A DNA stretch of 64,000 nt, taken from Haemophilus sputorum CCUG 13788 (lineage in GTDB: Bacteria > Pseudomonadota > Gammaproteobacteria > Enterobacterales > Pasteurellaceae). The notes beneath the pieces are model-generated. The model saw only the letters and a program-made list of their open reading frames with translations. It was not told where the DNA came from and made no database searches. A program made the translations under genes and the position numbers. Positions 28,599-39,874 of this stretch are shown here, piece after piece. Every line of letters begins with the position of its first letter. Positions within the stretch are counted from its first letter, which is position 1. The stretch covers positions 22,058 to 86,057 of the forward strand of contig NZ_AFNK01000003.1 of NCBI RefSeq assembly GCF_000238795.1, in the 5' to 3' direction.

Positions 28599-29273
28599 AT
28601 GAACTTTGTTGAGTATTTGCCGCTAATTTATCATGCCACCCTAATGACTTTAGGGTTGGCGGTAGCATCCCTGATTGTGGGGATGCTGCTTGCGATTATT
28701 TTTGCGGTATTAGAAGGCAGTAAATGGCGTTGTGTACGTTTGCCGGCATCAGTATTTTTTTCGCTTTTACGCGGCTTACCTGAAATTTTGATGGTGTTTT
28801 TAGTGTTCTATGGTTCTTCTAATTTAGTTGAAATGCTAACAGGGGAATTTGTAGAATTCAGCGCCTTTTGGTGCGGGGTATGGGCATTGTCTTTGATTTT
28901 TGCCTCTTATGCCTCTCAATCGCTCCGTGGTGCGATTCAAGCCATTCCAAAAGGACAATGGGAAAGTGCCGCCGCGCTAGGACTACCTAAAGCCCATACA
29001 TTTGTGCAGATTATTTTGCCACAGGTTTGGCGCCATGCTTTACCAGGGTTAAGTAATCAATGGTTAGTGTTACTGAAAGATACGGCGTTAATTTCTCTCA
29101 TTGGTGTGAGTGATTTAATGCGCCAAACTGAATTGATTAACACAAACGAGCACCAACCATTTACTTGGTATGGTTTTGCTGCACTGATCTATTTAGCGAT
29201 TACTTTAATTAGCCAAGCGATTATTCGTCGCTTAGAACTGCGTTTTACCCGCTTTGAAAGAGGAGAGGCTTAA
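28599..29273 (+). CDS. artQ: Arginine ABC transporter permease ArtQ
   Basis: An inner-membrane permease of the His/Glu/Gln/Arg family, 224 residues with five helices. The EAA loop that contacts ArtP reads ESAAALGLPKAHTFVQIILP. It starts one base after the artI stop codon and its own stop overlaps the artM start, so the two permeases should be translationally coupled. Confidence 0.93.
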   Translation: MNFVEYLPLIYHATLMTLGLAVASLIVGMLLAIIFAVLEGSKWRCVRLPASVFFSLLRGLPEILMVFLVFYGSSNLVEMLTGEFVEFSAFWCGVWALSLIFASYASQSLRGAIQAIPKGQWESAAALGLPKAHTFVQIILPQVWRHALPGLSNQWLVLLKDTALISLIGVSDLMRQTELINTNEHQPFTWYGFAALIYLAITLISQAIIRRLELRFTRFERGEA

Positions 29274-29956
29274 TGTTTGAAGAATACTTCTCCGTGATTG
29301 CACAAGGCATTCCAACCAGTTTAGGTTTGACAGCTGTTTCGTTAGTGATTGCCTTTTTAATGGCGATTGGATTTACCTTTGTGTTATCCATGGAAAATCG
29401 CTGGTTTAAAGCGATTGTTAATGGTTATTTAACACTCTTTACGGGTACGCCGCTGTTGGTACAATTTTTCTTAATTTACCATGGGCCGGGTCAGTTCCAA
29501 TGGTTAGTAGATAGCCCGTTTTGGCATTTGTTCTCTGATGCGTGGTTTTGCGCAGCGCTTGCCCTAGCACTCAATAGTGCCGCGTATTCTACCCAACTTT
29601 TCCATGGTGCAGTGAAAGCTATTCCAAAAGGGCAGTGGGAAACTTGTGCTGCATTAGGCTTAAGTCGGTTACAAACGCTAAAAATTCTAGTGCCTTACGC
29701 GCTTCGCCGAGCATTGCCATCCTATAGCAATGAAATTATCTTGGTCTTTAAAGGCACTTCGCTTGCTTCGACCATTACGATTTTAGATATTATGGGATAT
29801 GCGAAGCAGCTAAATGGGACAGAATATAATGCTTTAGCGATTTTCGGTTTGGCTGGTGCGATTTATTTAGTGATAACTGGTGTGATGACGCTAGTTTTAC
29901 GCCAAATTGAGAAAAAAGTACTCGCATTCGAAAATCCGATGCTAAGCACAAAATAA
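29273..29956 (+). CDS. artM: Arginine ABC transporter permease ArtM
   Basis: The second permease, 227 residues and five helices, with the EAA loop ETCAALGLSRLQTLKILVP. It forms a heterodimer with ArtQ. The ATG overlaps the stop of artQ (TAATG) at 29273. It is the last gene of the operon, ended by a strong bidirectional hairpin. Confidence 0.93.
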   Translation: MFEEYFSVIAQGIPTSLGLTAVSLVIAFLMAIGFTFVLSMENRWFKAIVNGYLTLFTGTPLLVQFFLIYHGPGQFQWLVDSPFWHLFSDAWFCAALALALNSAAYSTQLFHGAVKAIPKGQWETCAALGLSRLQTLKILVPYALRRALPSYSNEIILVFKGTSLASTITILDIMGYAKQLNGTEYNALAIFGLAGAIYLVITGVMTLVLRQIEKKVLAFENPMLSTK

Positions 29957-29959
29957 TTA

Positions 29960-29998
29960 AAAGGTTTGAGCAAATGGTTATGCTCAAACCTTTCTTTT
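29960..29998. terminator. Bidirectional terminator between artM and nagA
   Basis: AAAGGTTTGAGCA and TGCTCAAACCTTT form a perfect 13-bp stem with an eight-base loop, followed by CTTTTT. It lies between convergent genes. Confidence 0.9.
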
Positions 29999-30005
29999 TA
30001 TTAGC

Positions 30006-31148
30006 TTAATGCCATTGTAATTCGCCGTTAACAGCCGTCGCTTTGACTTTAAACTGCTGATCAAAAATTGCAAGATTTGCCACTTTTCCGACCGCTATTG
30101 AGCCCAGTTTATCATCTACACCAATCGCTTTGGCTGGGTAAAGCGTACACATTCTTAAAATTTCATCAAGGCTTAAATCGGTGTGATGAATTAGGTTTTG
30201 AATTGATTCAATCATGGTCACAGAAGCCCCACCTAAGGCGCCGAATTCATCGTAGCATTTTCCTTCTTTAACGGTCACTTTTTTGCCTACAAAGATAAAT
30301 TCACTAATATCTGCACCCGCTGCAGCAGTAGCATCAGTAACGACCACTAATTTATCGCCTTTAGCTTTTTTCGCTAAACGAATATTGCCCCAGTGTACGT
30401 GTAGCCCATCACAAATAATGCCTGTGTAAACATCACTATCTAACACTGCACCAACAACCCCCATTTCTCGACCAGAGCTAATTGGTGACATTGCATTGTG
30501 TAAGTGTGTCGCAAAACTCGCGCCTTCAGCAAAACGTTGTTTAGCTTGTTCATAAGTCGCATTAGAGTGCCCGATAGAAACAATAATACCTGCTTGAATA
30601 AAGCGTGAAATATATTCAGCCGTTGGATTTTCGGCAGCAACAGTTAATTTGGTAATCACATCTCCGTTTTGACAGAGAAAATCTAACATTTCTGGTGAGA
30701 TTTCACGAATGTATTCGGGACGATGCACACCTTTTTTCGCAACGCTTAAATAAGGGCCTTCTAAGTGTAGTCCTAAAGCTTGGTTTTGATGTTTGGAAAG
30801 GTATTCACGCATGACTGCAACGGCTTGTTTCATGCCTTCATCGGGGGAGGTAATAAAAGTCGGTAGGTAGCTAGTGGTGCCAGATTTTAAATTAGTCGCT
30901 TGCATAATTTCTAAGGTGTTTACGCTAATATCTTCATTAAACATCACACCACCACAGCCATTAAGTTGCAAGTCGATAAATCCTGCTGAAAGATTCGCGC
31001 CGTCTAAGTCAACCGTAGGCATCTCTTTTGCAAGATCTTTCTCTAAAATGACCGCTTGTATAAGGCCGTTTTCAATCACAACCGCGTGTTCGTAAAGGAC
31101 TTTTTCACCGGTATAAATGACAGCGTTGGTTAAAGCATATTTTTTCAT
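30006..31148 (-). CDS. nagA: N-acetylglucosamine-6-phosphate deacetylase
   Basis: Removes acetate from GlcNAc-6-phosphate, feeding amino sugars into glycolysis and peptidoglycan recycling. It has 380 residues and an amidohydrolase fold: FIDLQLNGCGG, metal ligand Glu in LGLHLEGPYLS, His in SIGHSNATYEQ and ATHLHNAMS, and catalytic Asp in VVVTDATAAAG. nagB is not adjacent. It is monocistronic, on the minus strand, with an AAGGA site before the ATG. Confidence 0.95.
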   Translation of the reverse strand: MKKYALTNAVIYTGEKVLYEHAVVIENGLIQAVILEKDLAKEMPTVDLDGANLSAGFIDLQLNGCGGVMFNEDISVNTLEIMQATNLKSGTTSYLPTFITSPDEGMKQAVAVMREYLSKHQNQALGLHLEGPYLSVAKKGVHRPEYIREISPEMLDFLCQNGDVITKLTVAAENPTAEYISRFIQAGIIVSIGHSNATYEQAKQRFAEGASFATHLHNAMSPISSGREMGVVGAVLDSDVYTGIICDGLHVHWGNIRLAKKAKGDKLVVVTDATAAAGADISEFIFVGKKVTVKEGKCYDEFGALGGASVTMIESIQNLIHHTDLSLDEILRMCTLYPAKAIGVDDKLGSIAVGKVANLAIFDQQFKVKATAVNGELQWH

Positions 31149-31329
31149 AGGGAATCCTTTTTATTATCATAAATCACAGGTTATGAATTATAGCAATATT
31201 GGAGTAATCATTCATAAATAATCTTCAAAAATAAAGTAAATTTTCTAACAACTGAATTGCTGACAATTCCTTGTAGAAAGTGCGCTTTTTCTCTACAATA
31301 GCCTATTTTTAGGCGCAAGAGAGGCAAGT

Positions 31330-31914
31330 GTGTCGCAAATTAAATTGATTGTTGGGTTAGCAAATCCGGGGGCGAAATATGAGTCGACCCGCCATAATGC
31401 TGGCGAATGGTTAATTCAAAAGCTAGCGGATGCTTACCGCGTTCAACTCAGCGAGAATAGCAAGTATTTTGGTAAAACCGCCAAAATCAATACAGCACAA
31501 GGCGAATTTTGGTTATTAGTGCCGACAACCTTTATGAATTTAAGCGGAAAATCTGTCGGAGCATTAGCCAATTTCTTTCGCATTCAACCAGAGGAAATTG
31601 TGGTTGCACATGATGAGCTAGATTTACCATGTGGTGTTGCAAAAATTAAACAAGGTGGCGGACACGGTGGTCACAACGGTTTAAAAGATATTATTGCAGC
31701 ATTAGGTAATCGTAATAATTTTTATCGAATCAGAATCGGTATTGATCACCCGGGTTCAAAAGAATTGGTTGCAGGTTATGTATTAGGTAAAGCGCCAAGT
31801 GCAGATCAAGAAAAAATGGATGCAGCAGTAAATGAAGCCGCTCGAGCAATGGATATTTGGTTCAAAGATGGCGTGACTAAAGCAACCAACCAATTAAATG
31901 GCTTTAAAGCCTAA
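31330..31914 (+). CDS. pth: Peptidyl-tRNA hydrolase
   Basis: Releases tRNA from peptidyl-tRNA dropped by ribosomes. It has 194 residues. Catalytic His in [11 protein letters not shown], Asp in VAHDELDLP, and Asn residues in TTFMNLSG and GGHNGLKDI are present. The start is GTG at 31330, preceded by GAGAGG; no ATG fits the conserved N-terminus ([13 protein letters not shown]). It is followed by ychF after 35 bases, the pair found together in most gamma-proteobacteria. Confidence 0.96.
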   Translation: MSQIKLIVGLANPGAKYESTRHNAGEWLIQKLADAYRVQLSENSKYFGKTAKINTAQGEFWLLVPTTFMNLSGKSVGALANFFRIQPEEIVVAHDELDLPCGVAKIKQGGGHGGHNGLKDIIAALGNRNNFYRIRIGIDHPGSKELVAGYVLGKAPSADQEKMDAAVNEAARAMDIWFKDGVTKATNQLNGFKA

Positions 31915-31949
31915 TCGTAAACTTTTATTTTAATGAGATAGGAATAAAA

Positions 31950-33041
31950 ATGGGATTTAAATGTGGAATCGTCGGTTTACCAAATGTAGGTAAATCAACA
32001 CTTTTTAATGCATTAACGAAAGCGGGTATTGAAGCAGCAAACTATCCGTTTTGTACGATTGAACCAAATACTGGTGTAGTGCCAATGCCAGATCCGCGCT
32101 TAGATGCATTAGCGGAAATTGTAAAACCAGAACGTGTATTACCAACTACGATGGAGTTTGTAGATATTGCAGGTTTAGTAGCAGGGGCAAGCAAAGGCGA
32201 AGGGCTGGGAAACAAATTCTTAGCAAATATTCGTGAAACGGATGCAATTGGGCATGTGGTGCGTTGTTTTGAAAATGACGATATCGTTCACGTTTCAGGC
32301 AAAATTGATCCCGCAGATGATATTGAAGTCATCAACACTGAATTAGCGCTTGCTGATTTAGATAGTTGTGAACGTGCAATTCAACGTTTACAGAAACGCG
32401 CAAAAGGTGGCGATAAAGATGCTAAATTTGAGCTTTCTATCATGGAGAAAATTCTGCCAACCTTAGAAGCTGGCGGCATGATTCGTTCAATAGATTTAGA
32501 CAAAGATGAGCTACATGCAATTAAAGGTTATAACTTCTTAACTTTAAAACCAACCATGTACATTGCAAACGTGAACGAAGATGGTTTTGAAAATAACCCA
32601 TATCTTGATCGTGTGTGTGAAATTGCGGCAAAAGAAAATGCAGTTGTTGTACCCGTTTGTGCAGCTATTGAAGCAGAAATTGCTGAGCTAGAAGATGATG
32701 AAAAAATCGAGTTCTTACAAGACTTAGGCATTGAAGAGCCAGGTTTAAACCGTGTAATCCGTGCAGGTTATAAATTATTAAACTTACAAACCTACTTTAC
32801 GGCAGGTGTAAAAGAAGTTCGCGCATGGACAGTGTCTATTGGTGCAACAGCACCGAAAGCGGCAGCAGTCATTCATACCGATTTTGAGCGTGGCTTTATT
32901 CGTGCTGAAGTGATTGCTTATGATGACTTTATTCAATTTAAAGGCGAGAACGGTGCGAAAGAAGCTGGAAAATGGCGCTTAGAAGGAAAAGATTATATTG
33001 TGCAAGATGGCGATGTAATGCACTTCCGTTTTAACGTGTAA
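31950..33041 (+). CDS. ychF: Ribosome-binding ATPase YchF (OLA1 type)
   Basis: A 363-residue P-loop protein of the Obg family that binds ATP rather than GTP and associates with ribosomes. G1 is [10 protein letters not shown]3 is [17 protein letters not shown], and the G4 position reads NVNE instead of NKxD, the feature linked to ATP preference. The C-terminus holds the TGS-like domain ([18 protein letters not shown]). It lies in an operon with pth. Confidence 0.96.
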   Translation: MGFKCGIVGLPNVGKSTLFNALTKAGIEAANYPFCTIEPNTGVVPMPDPRLDALAEIVKPERVLPTTMEFVDIAGLVAGASKGEGLGNKFLANIRETDAIGHVVRCFENDDIVHVSGKIDPADDIEVINTELALADLDSCERAIQRLQKRAKGGDKDAKFELSIMEKILPTLEAGGMIRSIDLDKDELHAIKGYNFLTLKPTMYIANVNEDGFENNPYLDRVCEIAAKENAVVVPVCAAIEAEIAELEDDEKIEFLQDLGIEEPGLNRVIRAGYKLLNLQTYFTAGVKEVRAWTVSIGATAPKAAAVIHTDFERGFIRAEVIAYDDFIQFKGENGAKEAGKWRLEGKDYIVQDGDVMHFRFNV

Positions 33042-33066
33042 TTAGGTCTTTGCAAAAAATCCATAA

Positions 33067-33100
33067 AAATAGCCCGCTTGTAAACACAAGCGGGCTATTT
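33067..33100. terminator. Bidirectional terminator between ychF and erpA
   Basis: AAATAGCCCGCTTGT and ACAAGCGGGCTATTT form a perfect 15-bp stem with loop AAAC. The stem contains a near uptake signal (ACAAGCGGG). Confidence 0.9.
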
Positions 33101-33112
33101 GTTTATCCCAGT

Positions 33113-33454
33113 TTAAATGCTGAAAGAAGAACCGCAACCGCAGGTTGAACTCGCATTTGGATTTTGCACCACAAAACGTGATCCATCTAATCCTTCGGTA
33201 TAATCGACTGTTCCACCGATTAAGTATTGTAAGCTCATCGGATCAACCACCAAACCCACATTTTGGTTTTCGATAGTGAGATCACCATCGTTGATTTGAT
33301 CGTCAAAGGTAAAACCATATTGGAATCCACTGCAACCCCCACCGGTAATATACACACGTAAACGGAGGTTAGGGTTATCTTCCCCTTCAATTAAACTTTT
33401 CACCTTTTTGGCCGCTGCATCAGTAAAGATTAGCGGAACTTGGATGTCGTTCAT
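33113..33454 (-). CDS. erpA: Iron-sulfur cluster insertion protein ErpA
   Basis: An A-type Fe-S carrier of 113 residues that delivers clusters to enzymes such as IspG/IspH. The three ligand Cys lie in GGGCSGFQY and the C-terminal [12 protein letters not shown] at 33454 follows GAGG at six bases; an in-frame TTG at 33466 overlaps that site and is not used. In Actinobacillus and Mannheimia the O-antigen locus begins next to erpA, as here. Confidence 0.95.
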   Translation of the reverse strand: MNDIQVPLIFTDAAAKKVKSLIEGEDNPNLRLRVYITGGGCSGFQYGFTFDDQINDGDLTIENQNVGLVVDPMSLQYLIGGTVDYTEGLDGSRFVVQNPNASSTCGCGSSFSI

Positions 33455-33547
33455 GTTGTTCCTCAAAAATAGAGATAATTAGTATATTATCCCCTAATAT
33501 AGGTTGTTGAGCAAGAGCGCAAGTAAGAAGAGTTGACCTTAAATCTT

Positions 33548-33576
33548 TTGGCAAGAAGATGAAAAATTGATATGAT
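33548..33576 (+). promoter_or_regulatory. Sigma-70 promoter of the O-antigen locus
   Basis: TTGGCA (33548-33553), a 17-base spacer and TATGAT (33571-33576) precede the first ATG of the locus by about 35 bases. Confidence 0.55.
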
Positions 33577-33610
33577 ATTCCTCTATTTTATATAAAAAGT
33601 GATGTAAATA

Positions 33611-34399
33611 ATGAAGACAATTGTAAGTGGGTTTCAGCGTTTTTTGGCTTTTGATGAGCTACTTAAGCAGCTAGTTATTCGCGATGTAAAACTTAAATAT
33701 AGACGAAGCTATCTGGGTTATTTGTGGAGTATTTTAAATCCACTAATGTTAATGATGGTGTTAGTGGTTGTTTTCTCAAACATATTTCGTTTTGATATTC
33801 CAAACTTTCCACTTTATATGATTGCCGGTCAAACAATGTTCAATTTTATGATTGAGGCAACCAATAATGCAGTTTGGTCTATTACTGGAAATGCTTCATT
33901 GCTTAAAAAAACCTATGTACCGAAATATATTTTTACCCTTTCTAAAGTAGGAAGCTCATTAGTTAATCTTGTCTTTTCTTTGGGCGCCTTAGTGCTAGTG
34001 ATGGTTTTTACTGGTGCTGAGTTTTCTTGGAACCTTTTATACTTTCCTATTATTATCTTGCAAGTGCTGATTTTTAGCTTAGGTATTAGTTTATTTTTAG
34101 CGGCAGCAACAGTTTTCTTCCGAGATATTCAATATCTTTGGGGAGTGTTTACTTCCATGTGGATGTATCTAACTCCCTTGTTTTATCCAGTAAACATCAT
34201 TCCAGAAGAATATCGTTGGGCATATATGAATTTAAACCCAATGTATCGTTATATTGAGCAATTCCGAGATATTGTGTTATACGCTAAAGCACCAGATTTT
34301 AATTCCATGCTAGTTGGATTTATTGTCGCTTTTGGATTTTTGATTTTAGGTGCTTGGTATTTTAATAAAAAACAAGACGAGTTTATTTTATATATCTAA
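33611..34399 (+). CDS. wzm: O-antigen ABC exporter permease Wzm
   Basis: An ABC-2 type inner-membrane permease of 262 residues and six helices that exports lipid-linked O-polysaccharide to the periplasm. The family block is RDVKLKYRRSYLGYLWSILNPL near the N-terminus, with LYMIAGQTMFNFM and MWMYLTPLFYPVNIIPEEYRW later. The stop overlaps the ATG of the ATPase gene (TAATG), so the two subunits are coupled. Confidence 0.92.
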   Translation: MKTIVSGFQRFLAFDELLKQLVIRDVKLKYRRSYLGYLWSILNPLMLMMVLVVVFSNIFRFDIPNFPLYMIAGQTMFNFMIEATNNAVWSITGNASLLKKTYVPKYIFTLSKVGSSLVNLVFSLGALVLVMVFTGAEFSWNLLYFPIIILQVLIFSLGISLFLAAATVFFRDIQYLWGVFTSMWMYLTPLFYPVNIIPEEYRWAYMNLNPMYRYIEQFRDIVLYAKAPDFNSMLVGFIVAFGFLILGAWYFNKKQDEFILYI

Positions 34400-35130
34400 T
34401 GAATACAGAAACTGTTATTAAAGTCACTAATGCTACCGTTCGTTTTAATAAAGCAACCGAACAATACAATGGCTTAAAAGAGTATGTGATTAAGATGCTA
34501 AAGGGCGAACTTATGTTCCAAGAGTTTTTAGCATTAAGAGATGTAAATCTTGAAGTAAAGAAAGGCGAATCGTGGGGGCTAATTGGTACCAATGGTTCAG
34601 GTAAGTCAACGCTTCTAAAACTCATTTGTGGTATTTTAAAACCCTATAAAGGTACGGTAGAAGTACACGGTAATATTGCACCGTTGATTGAGCTAGGTGC
34701 AGGTTTTGATGGCGAACTTACTGCAAGAGAGAATATCTATCTCAATGGTGCTCTGCTTGGGCATAAGAAAGCTTTTATGGAGCAGCATTTTGATGAAATT
34801 ATTGAGTTTGCGGAACTGCAAGATTTTGTGGATGTGCCACTTAAAAACTTTTCATCAGGAATGGCAGCACGGTTAGGCTTTGCAGTGGCAACGATAGTGA
34901 AGCCAGAAATTTTAATTGTGGATGAAGTATTGGCTGTAGGTGATGCAGCATTCCAAGAAAAATGTAAGCAACGGATGGAAAAAATGTTGGCTGGTGGCAC
35001 AACGCTTTTATTTGTTTCTCACTCTATCGACCAAGTTAAAGAGCTTTGTCAGAATGTTATTTGGATTGATAAAGGTGTTGTGAAGGCAATAGGTAAAGCG
35101 GAAGATGTAATTCCACTATATGACAGATAA
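34399..35130 (+). CDS. wzt: O-antigen ABC exporter ATPase Wzt (short form)
   Basis: The ATPase partner of Wzm, 243 residues: Walker A GTNGSGKST, signature NFSSGMAAR, Walker B EILIVDEVLAVGD and switch His in FVSHSID. It ends just after the nucleotide-binding domain and lacks the C-terminal carbohydrate-binding domain of Wzt proteins that recognise a capped chain end. This matches the short Wzt of the Klebsiella galactan system, in which export is coupled to synthesis without a terminal cap. Confidence 0.92.
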   Translation: MNTETVIKVTNATVRFNKATEQYNGLKEYVIKMLKGELMFQEFLALRDVNLEVKKGESWGLIGTNGSGKSTLLKLICGILKPYKGTVEVHGNIAPLIELGAGFDGELTARENIYLNGALLGHKKAFMEQHFDEIIEFAELQDFVDVPLKNFSSGMAARLGFAVATIVKPEILIVDEVLAVGDAAFQEKCKQRMEKMLAGGTTLLFVSHSIDQVKELCQNVIWIDKGVVKAIGKAEDVIPLYDR

Positions 35131-35178
35131 ATTTTAGTTTTTTAGTACAAAATAACAGTATTTAATACAGGTATATTT

Positions 35179-36933
35179 ATGCATACTTTACAAAGAGCGG
35201 TATTTCCTAGTTTTTCATTATGTTCGCAAACGGAGTTATATTTTAGATATAACGAATTTGTAGATTTAGATATAAATAATCGTATATTAAAGTTGGCTAA
35301 GTTTGGTGTTTTTTCTACAGATACTTATTTTAATAGTATTAGTGTTGGTAAGTGGAAAAGACATACTAATGTTGATAGCCTTCAATTTTTAATTAAATTT
35401 AAAGGTAAAATAAAGATTGTTTGGAATTTAAAACAGTTGCATTTTAGTGACCGAATTTTGAGTGAAGAATATCTTGATAGTGATGAAGTAACAACATTGC
35501 ATATTCAACTTCCTTTTTGGGAAAATATTGAAGATGGGATGCTTTCTTTTGATATTGAAGCTTTCTCTGATGCGGAAGTGATGGATTTCTCTTATTTAAC
35601 AGAGTGCAATACTCAAAATGTTATAAAATTAGGAATTGTCATTACTCATTTTAATCGTCAGAATTTTGTATTGCCAGCCGTTGAGCGATTAAATAACCAA
35701 TTATTAAAAGAACCTGAATTTAATAATAAGGTTGATTTATATATTGTTGATAATAGCCAAAATTTACCAGAAATTGAAAATGTAACTATCATTCCTAATG
35801 AAAATTTAGGTGGTTCAGGTGGTTTCACTCGAGGTTTAATGCATCTTAAGGAAAGCGGTAGTTATACTCACTGTTTGTTTATGGATGATGATGCTTCGTG
35901 TGAGGTTGAGGGTATTAAGCGTACAATATCTTTCTTAGAGCATGCTTTAGATCATAAGACTGCATTAGCAGGGGCGATGCTTAGAGAGGCAGAAATGTTC
36001 CGTCAATTTGAAAATGGGGCAAAATTTGATGGCGTCTGTAAAGCGGTTAAACCAAATCTAGATCTAAGAGAGGTTAATTCTTTATTAATCAATGAACAAG
36101 AAGAACATATTGATTATGGTGGTTGGTGGTTCTTTGCATTTCCATTATCAGAAGTAAAACATTATGCTTTCCCTTATTTTGTGCGTGGAGATGATTCGGG
36201 ATTTAGCCTAGTTCATGATTTTAAAATTTTAACATTAAATGGTATTTCTTCATGGCAAGAAGATTTCTCATTAAAAAATGGACCATTACCACATTATTTA
36301 GATACTCGTTATCACATTATGCATTATTTACATAATTTGGTTCGAGGAAATGCAAAAGATGTGATAAAAACAACCGCTAGAATGTGCTTAAAAAATCTAT
36401 TGTCATATCAATATGAAACAGCATTGGCTTCTATTTTAGCGATGGAAGATGTAATGAAAGGAAAGTCTTTTTGGGAACAGAATGTTAGTATGTCTGAAAG
36501 ACGACCTGAAATTCAAAAAATAATTTCTGCTGAAAAAGTTATAGATATTCCTTATGAGGTTTCGTCCAATGTTATTTGGGGAAAACCAGAAGAAGGACGT
36601 CTTGCTCGATTATTCCGTTGGGCTACATTAAATGGGCATATTTTACCAAAAGTATTCTTTAAAAAAGGTATGGTGTGGCAACCTAAAGGATTTGGCGGTA
36701 ATTTAAGAGAAGTTTATCGCTATAATAAGGTGCTTTATATCCATTGGCCAACTCAAAAGGGATTTATTCTTGAGCATGATAAGAAAAAATTCTTTAGTTA
36801 TTTAATTAGATATACTAAAGCTGCGTTTAATTTATATAAGAATTATGATTCTCTTAAAAAAGAGTATCAATCATCTTATGATGAGTTAACCAGTGCAGAA
36901 TTTTGGAAAAAACAATTCAAGCAAGATAAATAA
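35179..36933 (+). CDS. GT2 glycosyltransferase, probable galactofuranosyltransferase (GlfT2-like)
   Basis: A 584-residue cytosolic or peripheral enzyme. The first 150 residues form a beta-rich N-terminal domain as in GlfT2. The GT-A domain follows from about residue 153: IVITHFNRQNFVLPAVERL, DLYIVDNSQ, NENLGGSGGF and the metal-binding MDDDA. A later GGWWFFAFP and VRGDDSGFS probably form the acceptor side with its catalytic Asp, and a helical C-terminal part follows. Its position directly before glf, which makes UDP-galactofuranose, supports transfer of Galf. Base composition is noticeably more AT-rich than in flanking housekeeping genes, as usual for O-antigen genes. Confidence 0.8.
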   Translation: MHTLQRAVFPSFSLCSQTELYFRYNEFVDLDINNRILKLAKFGVFSTDTYFNSISVGKWKRHTNVDSLQFLIKFKGKIKIVWNLKQLHFSDRILSEEYLDSDEVTTLHIQLPFWENIEDGMLSFDIEAFSDAEVMDFSYLTECNTQNVIKLGIVITHFNRQNFVLPAVERLNNQLLKEPEFNNKVDLYIVDNSQNLPEIENVTIIPNENLGGSGGFTRGLMHLKESGSYTHCLFMDDDASCEVEGIKRTISFLEHALDHKTALAGAMLREAEMFRQFENGAKFDGVCKAVKPNLDLREVNSLLINEQEEHIDYGGWWFFAFPLSEVKHYAFPYFVRGDDSGFSLVHDFKILTLNGISSWQEDFSLKNGPLPHYLDTRYHIMHYLHNLVRGNAKDVIKTTARMCLKNLLSYQYETALASILAMEDVMKGKSFWEQNVSMSERRPEIQKIISAEKVIDIPYEVSSNVIWGKPEEGRLARLFRWATLNGHILPKVFFKKGMVWQPKGFGGNLREVYRYNKVLYIHWPTQKGFILEHDKKKFFSYLIRYTKAAFNLYKNYDSLKKEYQSSYDELTSAEFWKKQFKQDK

Positions 36934-36940
36934 AAGGTAA

Positions 36941-38092
<1,152 letters not shown>

Positions 38093-38111
38093 GTATAGCG
38101 AGCCTATCATC

Positions 38112-38143
38112 AAGCCATATACGATTTCGTGTATGGCTTTTGT
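38112..38143 (+). terminator. Hairpin after glf, possible partial terminator in the locus
   Basis: AAGCCATATACG and CGTGTATGGCTT pair (one G-U) around ATTT, followed by TTGTTT. It could reduce transcription of the genes behind glf. Confidence 0.6.
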
Positions 38144-38164
38144 TTAAATAAAATTGAGTCAATT

Positions 38165-39091
38165 ATGCATACTGAAAAATCAATTTGTGCAGTGGTTGTG
38201 ACATTTAACCGCAAAGCATTATTATTAAATTGTTTAAATGCACTGAAAGCCCAAACACATCCTTTAACTCATATTGTGGTGATTGATAATACCAGTACTG
38301 ATGGCACAGCTGATTTTTTAGGTGAGCATGGTTGGACAAATAATGATGCTTTTACTTTGATCACCTTGCCCGAAAATATGGGAGGGGCAGGCGGATTCCA
38401 TGAGGGAATCAAGTATGCTTTTGAGCATGGCTTTGATTATATTTGGCTAATGGATGATGATGGTGTTCCTGCGAATGATTGTTTAGCGAGATTATTCCCA
38501 TTTGCGACAGAAAATAATTATTTAGGCCCATTAGTGCTTGATATTAAACAACCCAATAAATTTTGTTTTCCGATGCGACTACCTTCAACCTTGAAAAGGT
38601 TAGATACGTTAGCTGATCTGAGAGCATTAGAAATCAAAGAAAAAATAGACGGTATAGTTATTCCATTTAACGGTATTCTGCTTTCATCGAAAGTGGTTGA
38701 AAAGGTCGGTTTCCCTTTAAAAGAGTATTTTATTTGGGGGGATGATATGGAATACACGGCAAGAATGAAAAAATATGGTGTAGACATTGCTTCTATTGTA
38801 GATGCTTATTTTTATCATCCTAAAGATGAATCATTAGGTACGCCGATGTTTTTTAATAAACTACATTTTAACGATACACCATCGAAGTTGAAACTTTATT
38901 GCATGTGTAGAAATGCTATATCCAATCATAAAAAATATAGTGGCTATTTGCATGTTTTGGCATTTATATTTAAAGTTTTATGGTTCTATTCATTGACCAA
39001 ACCTAGTTTTTCTAAATTGAGTATCGCTGCCAGAGGAATTTTTCATGGCATAATGAGGGACTTCTCTCATCATAAGGATTACTTAAAATAA
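38165..39091 (+). CDS. GT2 family glycosyltransferase
   Basis: A 308-residue GT-A enzyme: VVVTFNRKALLLNCLNAL, IVVIDNTSTDGT, NMGGAGGFHEGI, and the metal site WLMDDDGVP; a second acidic block, YFIWGDDMEYTARM, is the likely catalytic base region. The pattern resembles rhamnosyl- or galactofuranosyl-transferases, but donor and acceptor cannot be read from sequence. ATG at 38165 is preferred over an in-frame ATG at 38129, which lies inside the hairpin stem after glf. It is one base from the next gene. Confidence 0.8.
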   Translation: MHTEKSICAVVVTFNRKALLLNCLNALKAQTHPLTHIVVIDNTSTDGTADFLGEHGWTNNDAFTLITLPENMGGAGGFHEGIKYAFEHGFDYIWLMDDDGVPANDCLARLFPFATENNYLGPLVLDIKQPNKFCFPMRLPSTLKRLDTLADLRALEIKEKIDGIVIPFNGILLSSKVVEKVGFPLKEYFIWGDDMEYTARMKKYGVDIASIVDAYFYHPKDESLGTPMFFNKLHFNDTPSKLKLYCMCRNAISNHKKYSGYLHVLAFIFKVLWFYSLTKPSFSKLSIAARGIFHGIMRDFSHHKDYLK

Positions 39092-39092
39092 T

Positions 39093-39863
39093 ATGCAAAA
39101 GCTTACTGTATTAGTGATTACGCATAAAGACTATGAATTTCCTCATTCAGCATGTTATCGTCCGCTGTTTGTAGGGGGTGTTGCAAGCGGTCTAAAAAAT
39201 GAGGACTTTTACCAAGATAATTCAGGTATAAATATTGCTGAGAAAAACAGTAGTTTTTGTGAACTTACCGGGCTTTATTGGGCTTGGAAAAACGGTGTGT
39301 TTGAAAATAATCAATATGTTGGGTTGGTACATTATCGCCGCTATTTTTCGGGTAAAGCATTATATTTGAAAAAAAAACAAATTGCTTCAGAGTCAGAGCT
39401 GTTAAGCATTTTAGATAAATGTGATGTAATTTTACCGAGAAAACGGAATTATTTTATCGAATCAATTTACTCTCATTACCAACATGCACATCATATCAAA
39501 GATCTTGATATAACAAGGACAGTTATCACTGAATTGCAACCTGAATATTTAAAGAGTTTTGATACCGTGATGCAAGGTCGTAAACTTCATCTATACAATA
39601 TGTTTGTAATGTCATCAGAAAAAGCATCAGAATACTGCCTCTGGCTTTTCTCTATTTTGTTTGAATTAGAGAAGCGCCTAGATATTACTCAGTATGATAA
39701 TTATCAAAAAAGGGTCTTTGGGTTTATTGCAGAACGTTTGTTTAATGTTTGGGTGCTACATAATCAATTGAATGTGAAGTTTCTTCCTGTAGTAAATTTA
39801 GAGGGAGAGAATTTATTGAAAAAAGCGTTTGGTATGATTAAGCGCAGAATAGTTAAAAAATAG
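39093..39863 (+). CDS. DUF4422 glycosyltransferase-like protein
   Basis: A 256-residue protein of the DUF4422 family, found in capsule and O-antigen loci and predicted to be a GT-A-like galactosyltransferase. Family blocks are [30 protein letters not shown] and [17 protein letters not shown]. The substrate is unknown. A run of nine A at 39369-39377 inside the gene (codons for KKK) is a potential slippage site. It follows the GT2 gene by one base and precedes rmlB by 11 bases. Confidence 0.8.
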   Translation: MQKLTVLVITHKDYEFPHSACYRPLFVGGVASGLKNEDFYQDNSGINIAEKNSSFCELTGLYWAWKNGVFENNQYVGLVHYRRYFSGKALYLKKKQIASESELLSILDKCDVILPRKRNYFIESIYSHYQHAHHIKDLDITRTVITELQPEYLKSFDTVMQGRKLHLYNMFVMSSEKASEYCLWLFSILFELEKRLDITQYDNYQKRVFGFIAERLFNVWVLHNQLNVKFLPVVNLEGENLLKKAFGMIKRRIVKK

Positions 39864-39874
39864 AAAGAAATAAA

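Noticed and set aside
38129..38164. Extended N-terminus of the GT2 transferase after glf
   Set aside because: The ATG lies inside the hairpin stem after glf, and the extra residues do not fit the GT-A start.
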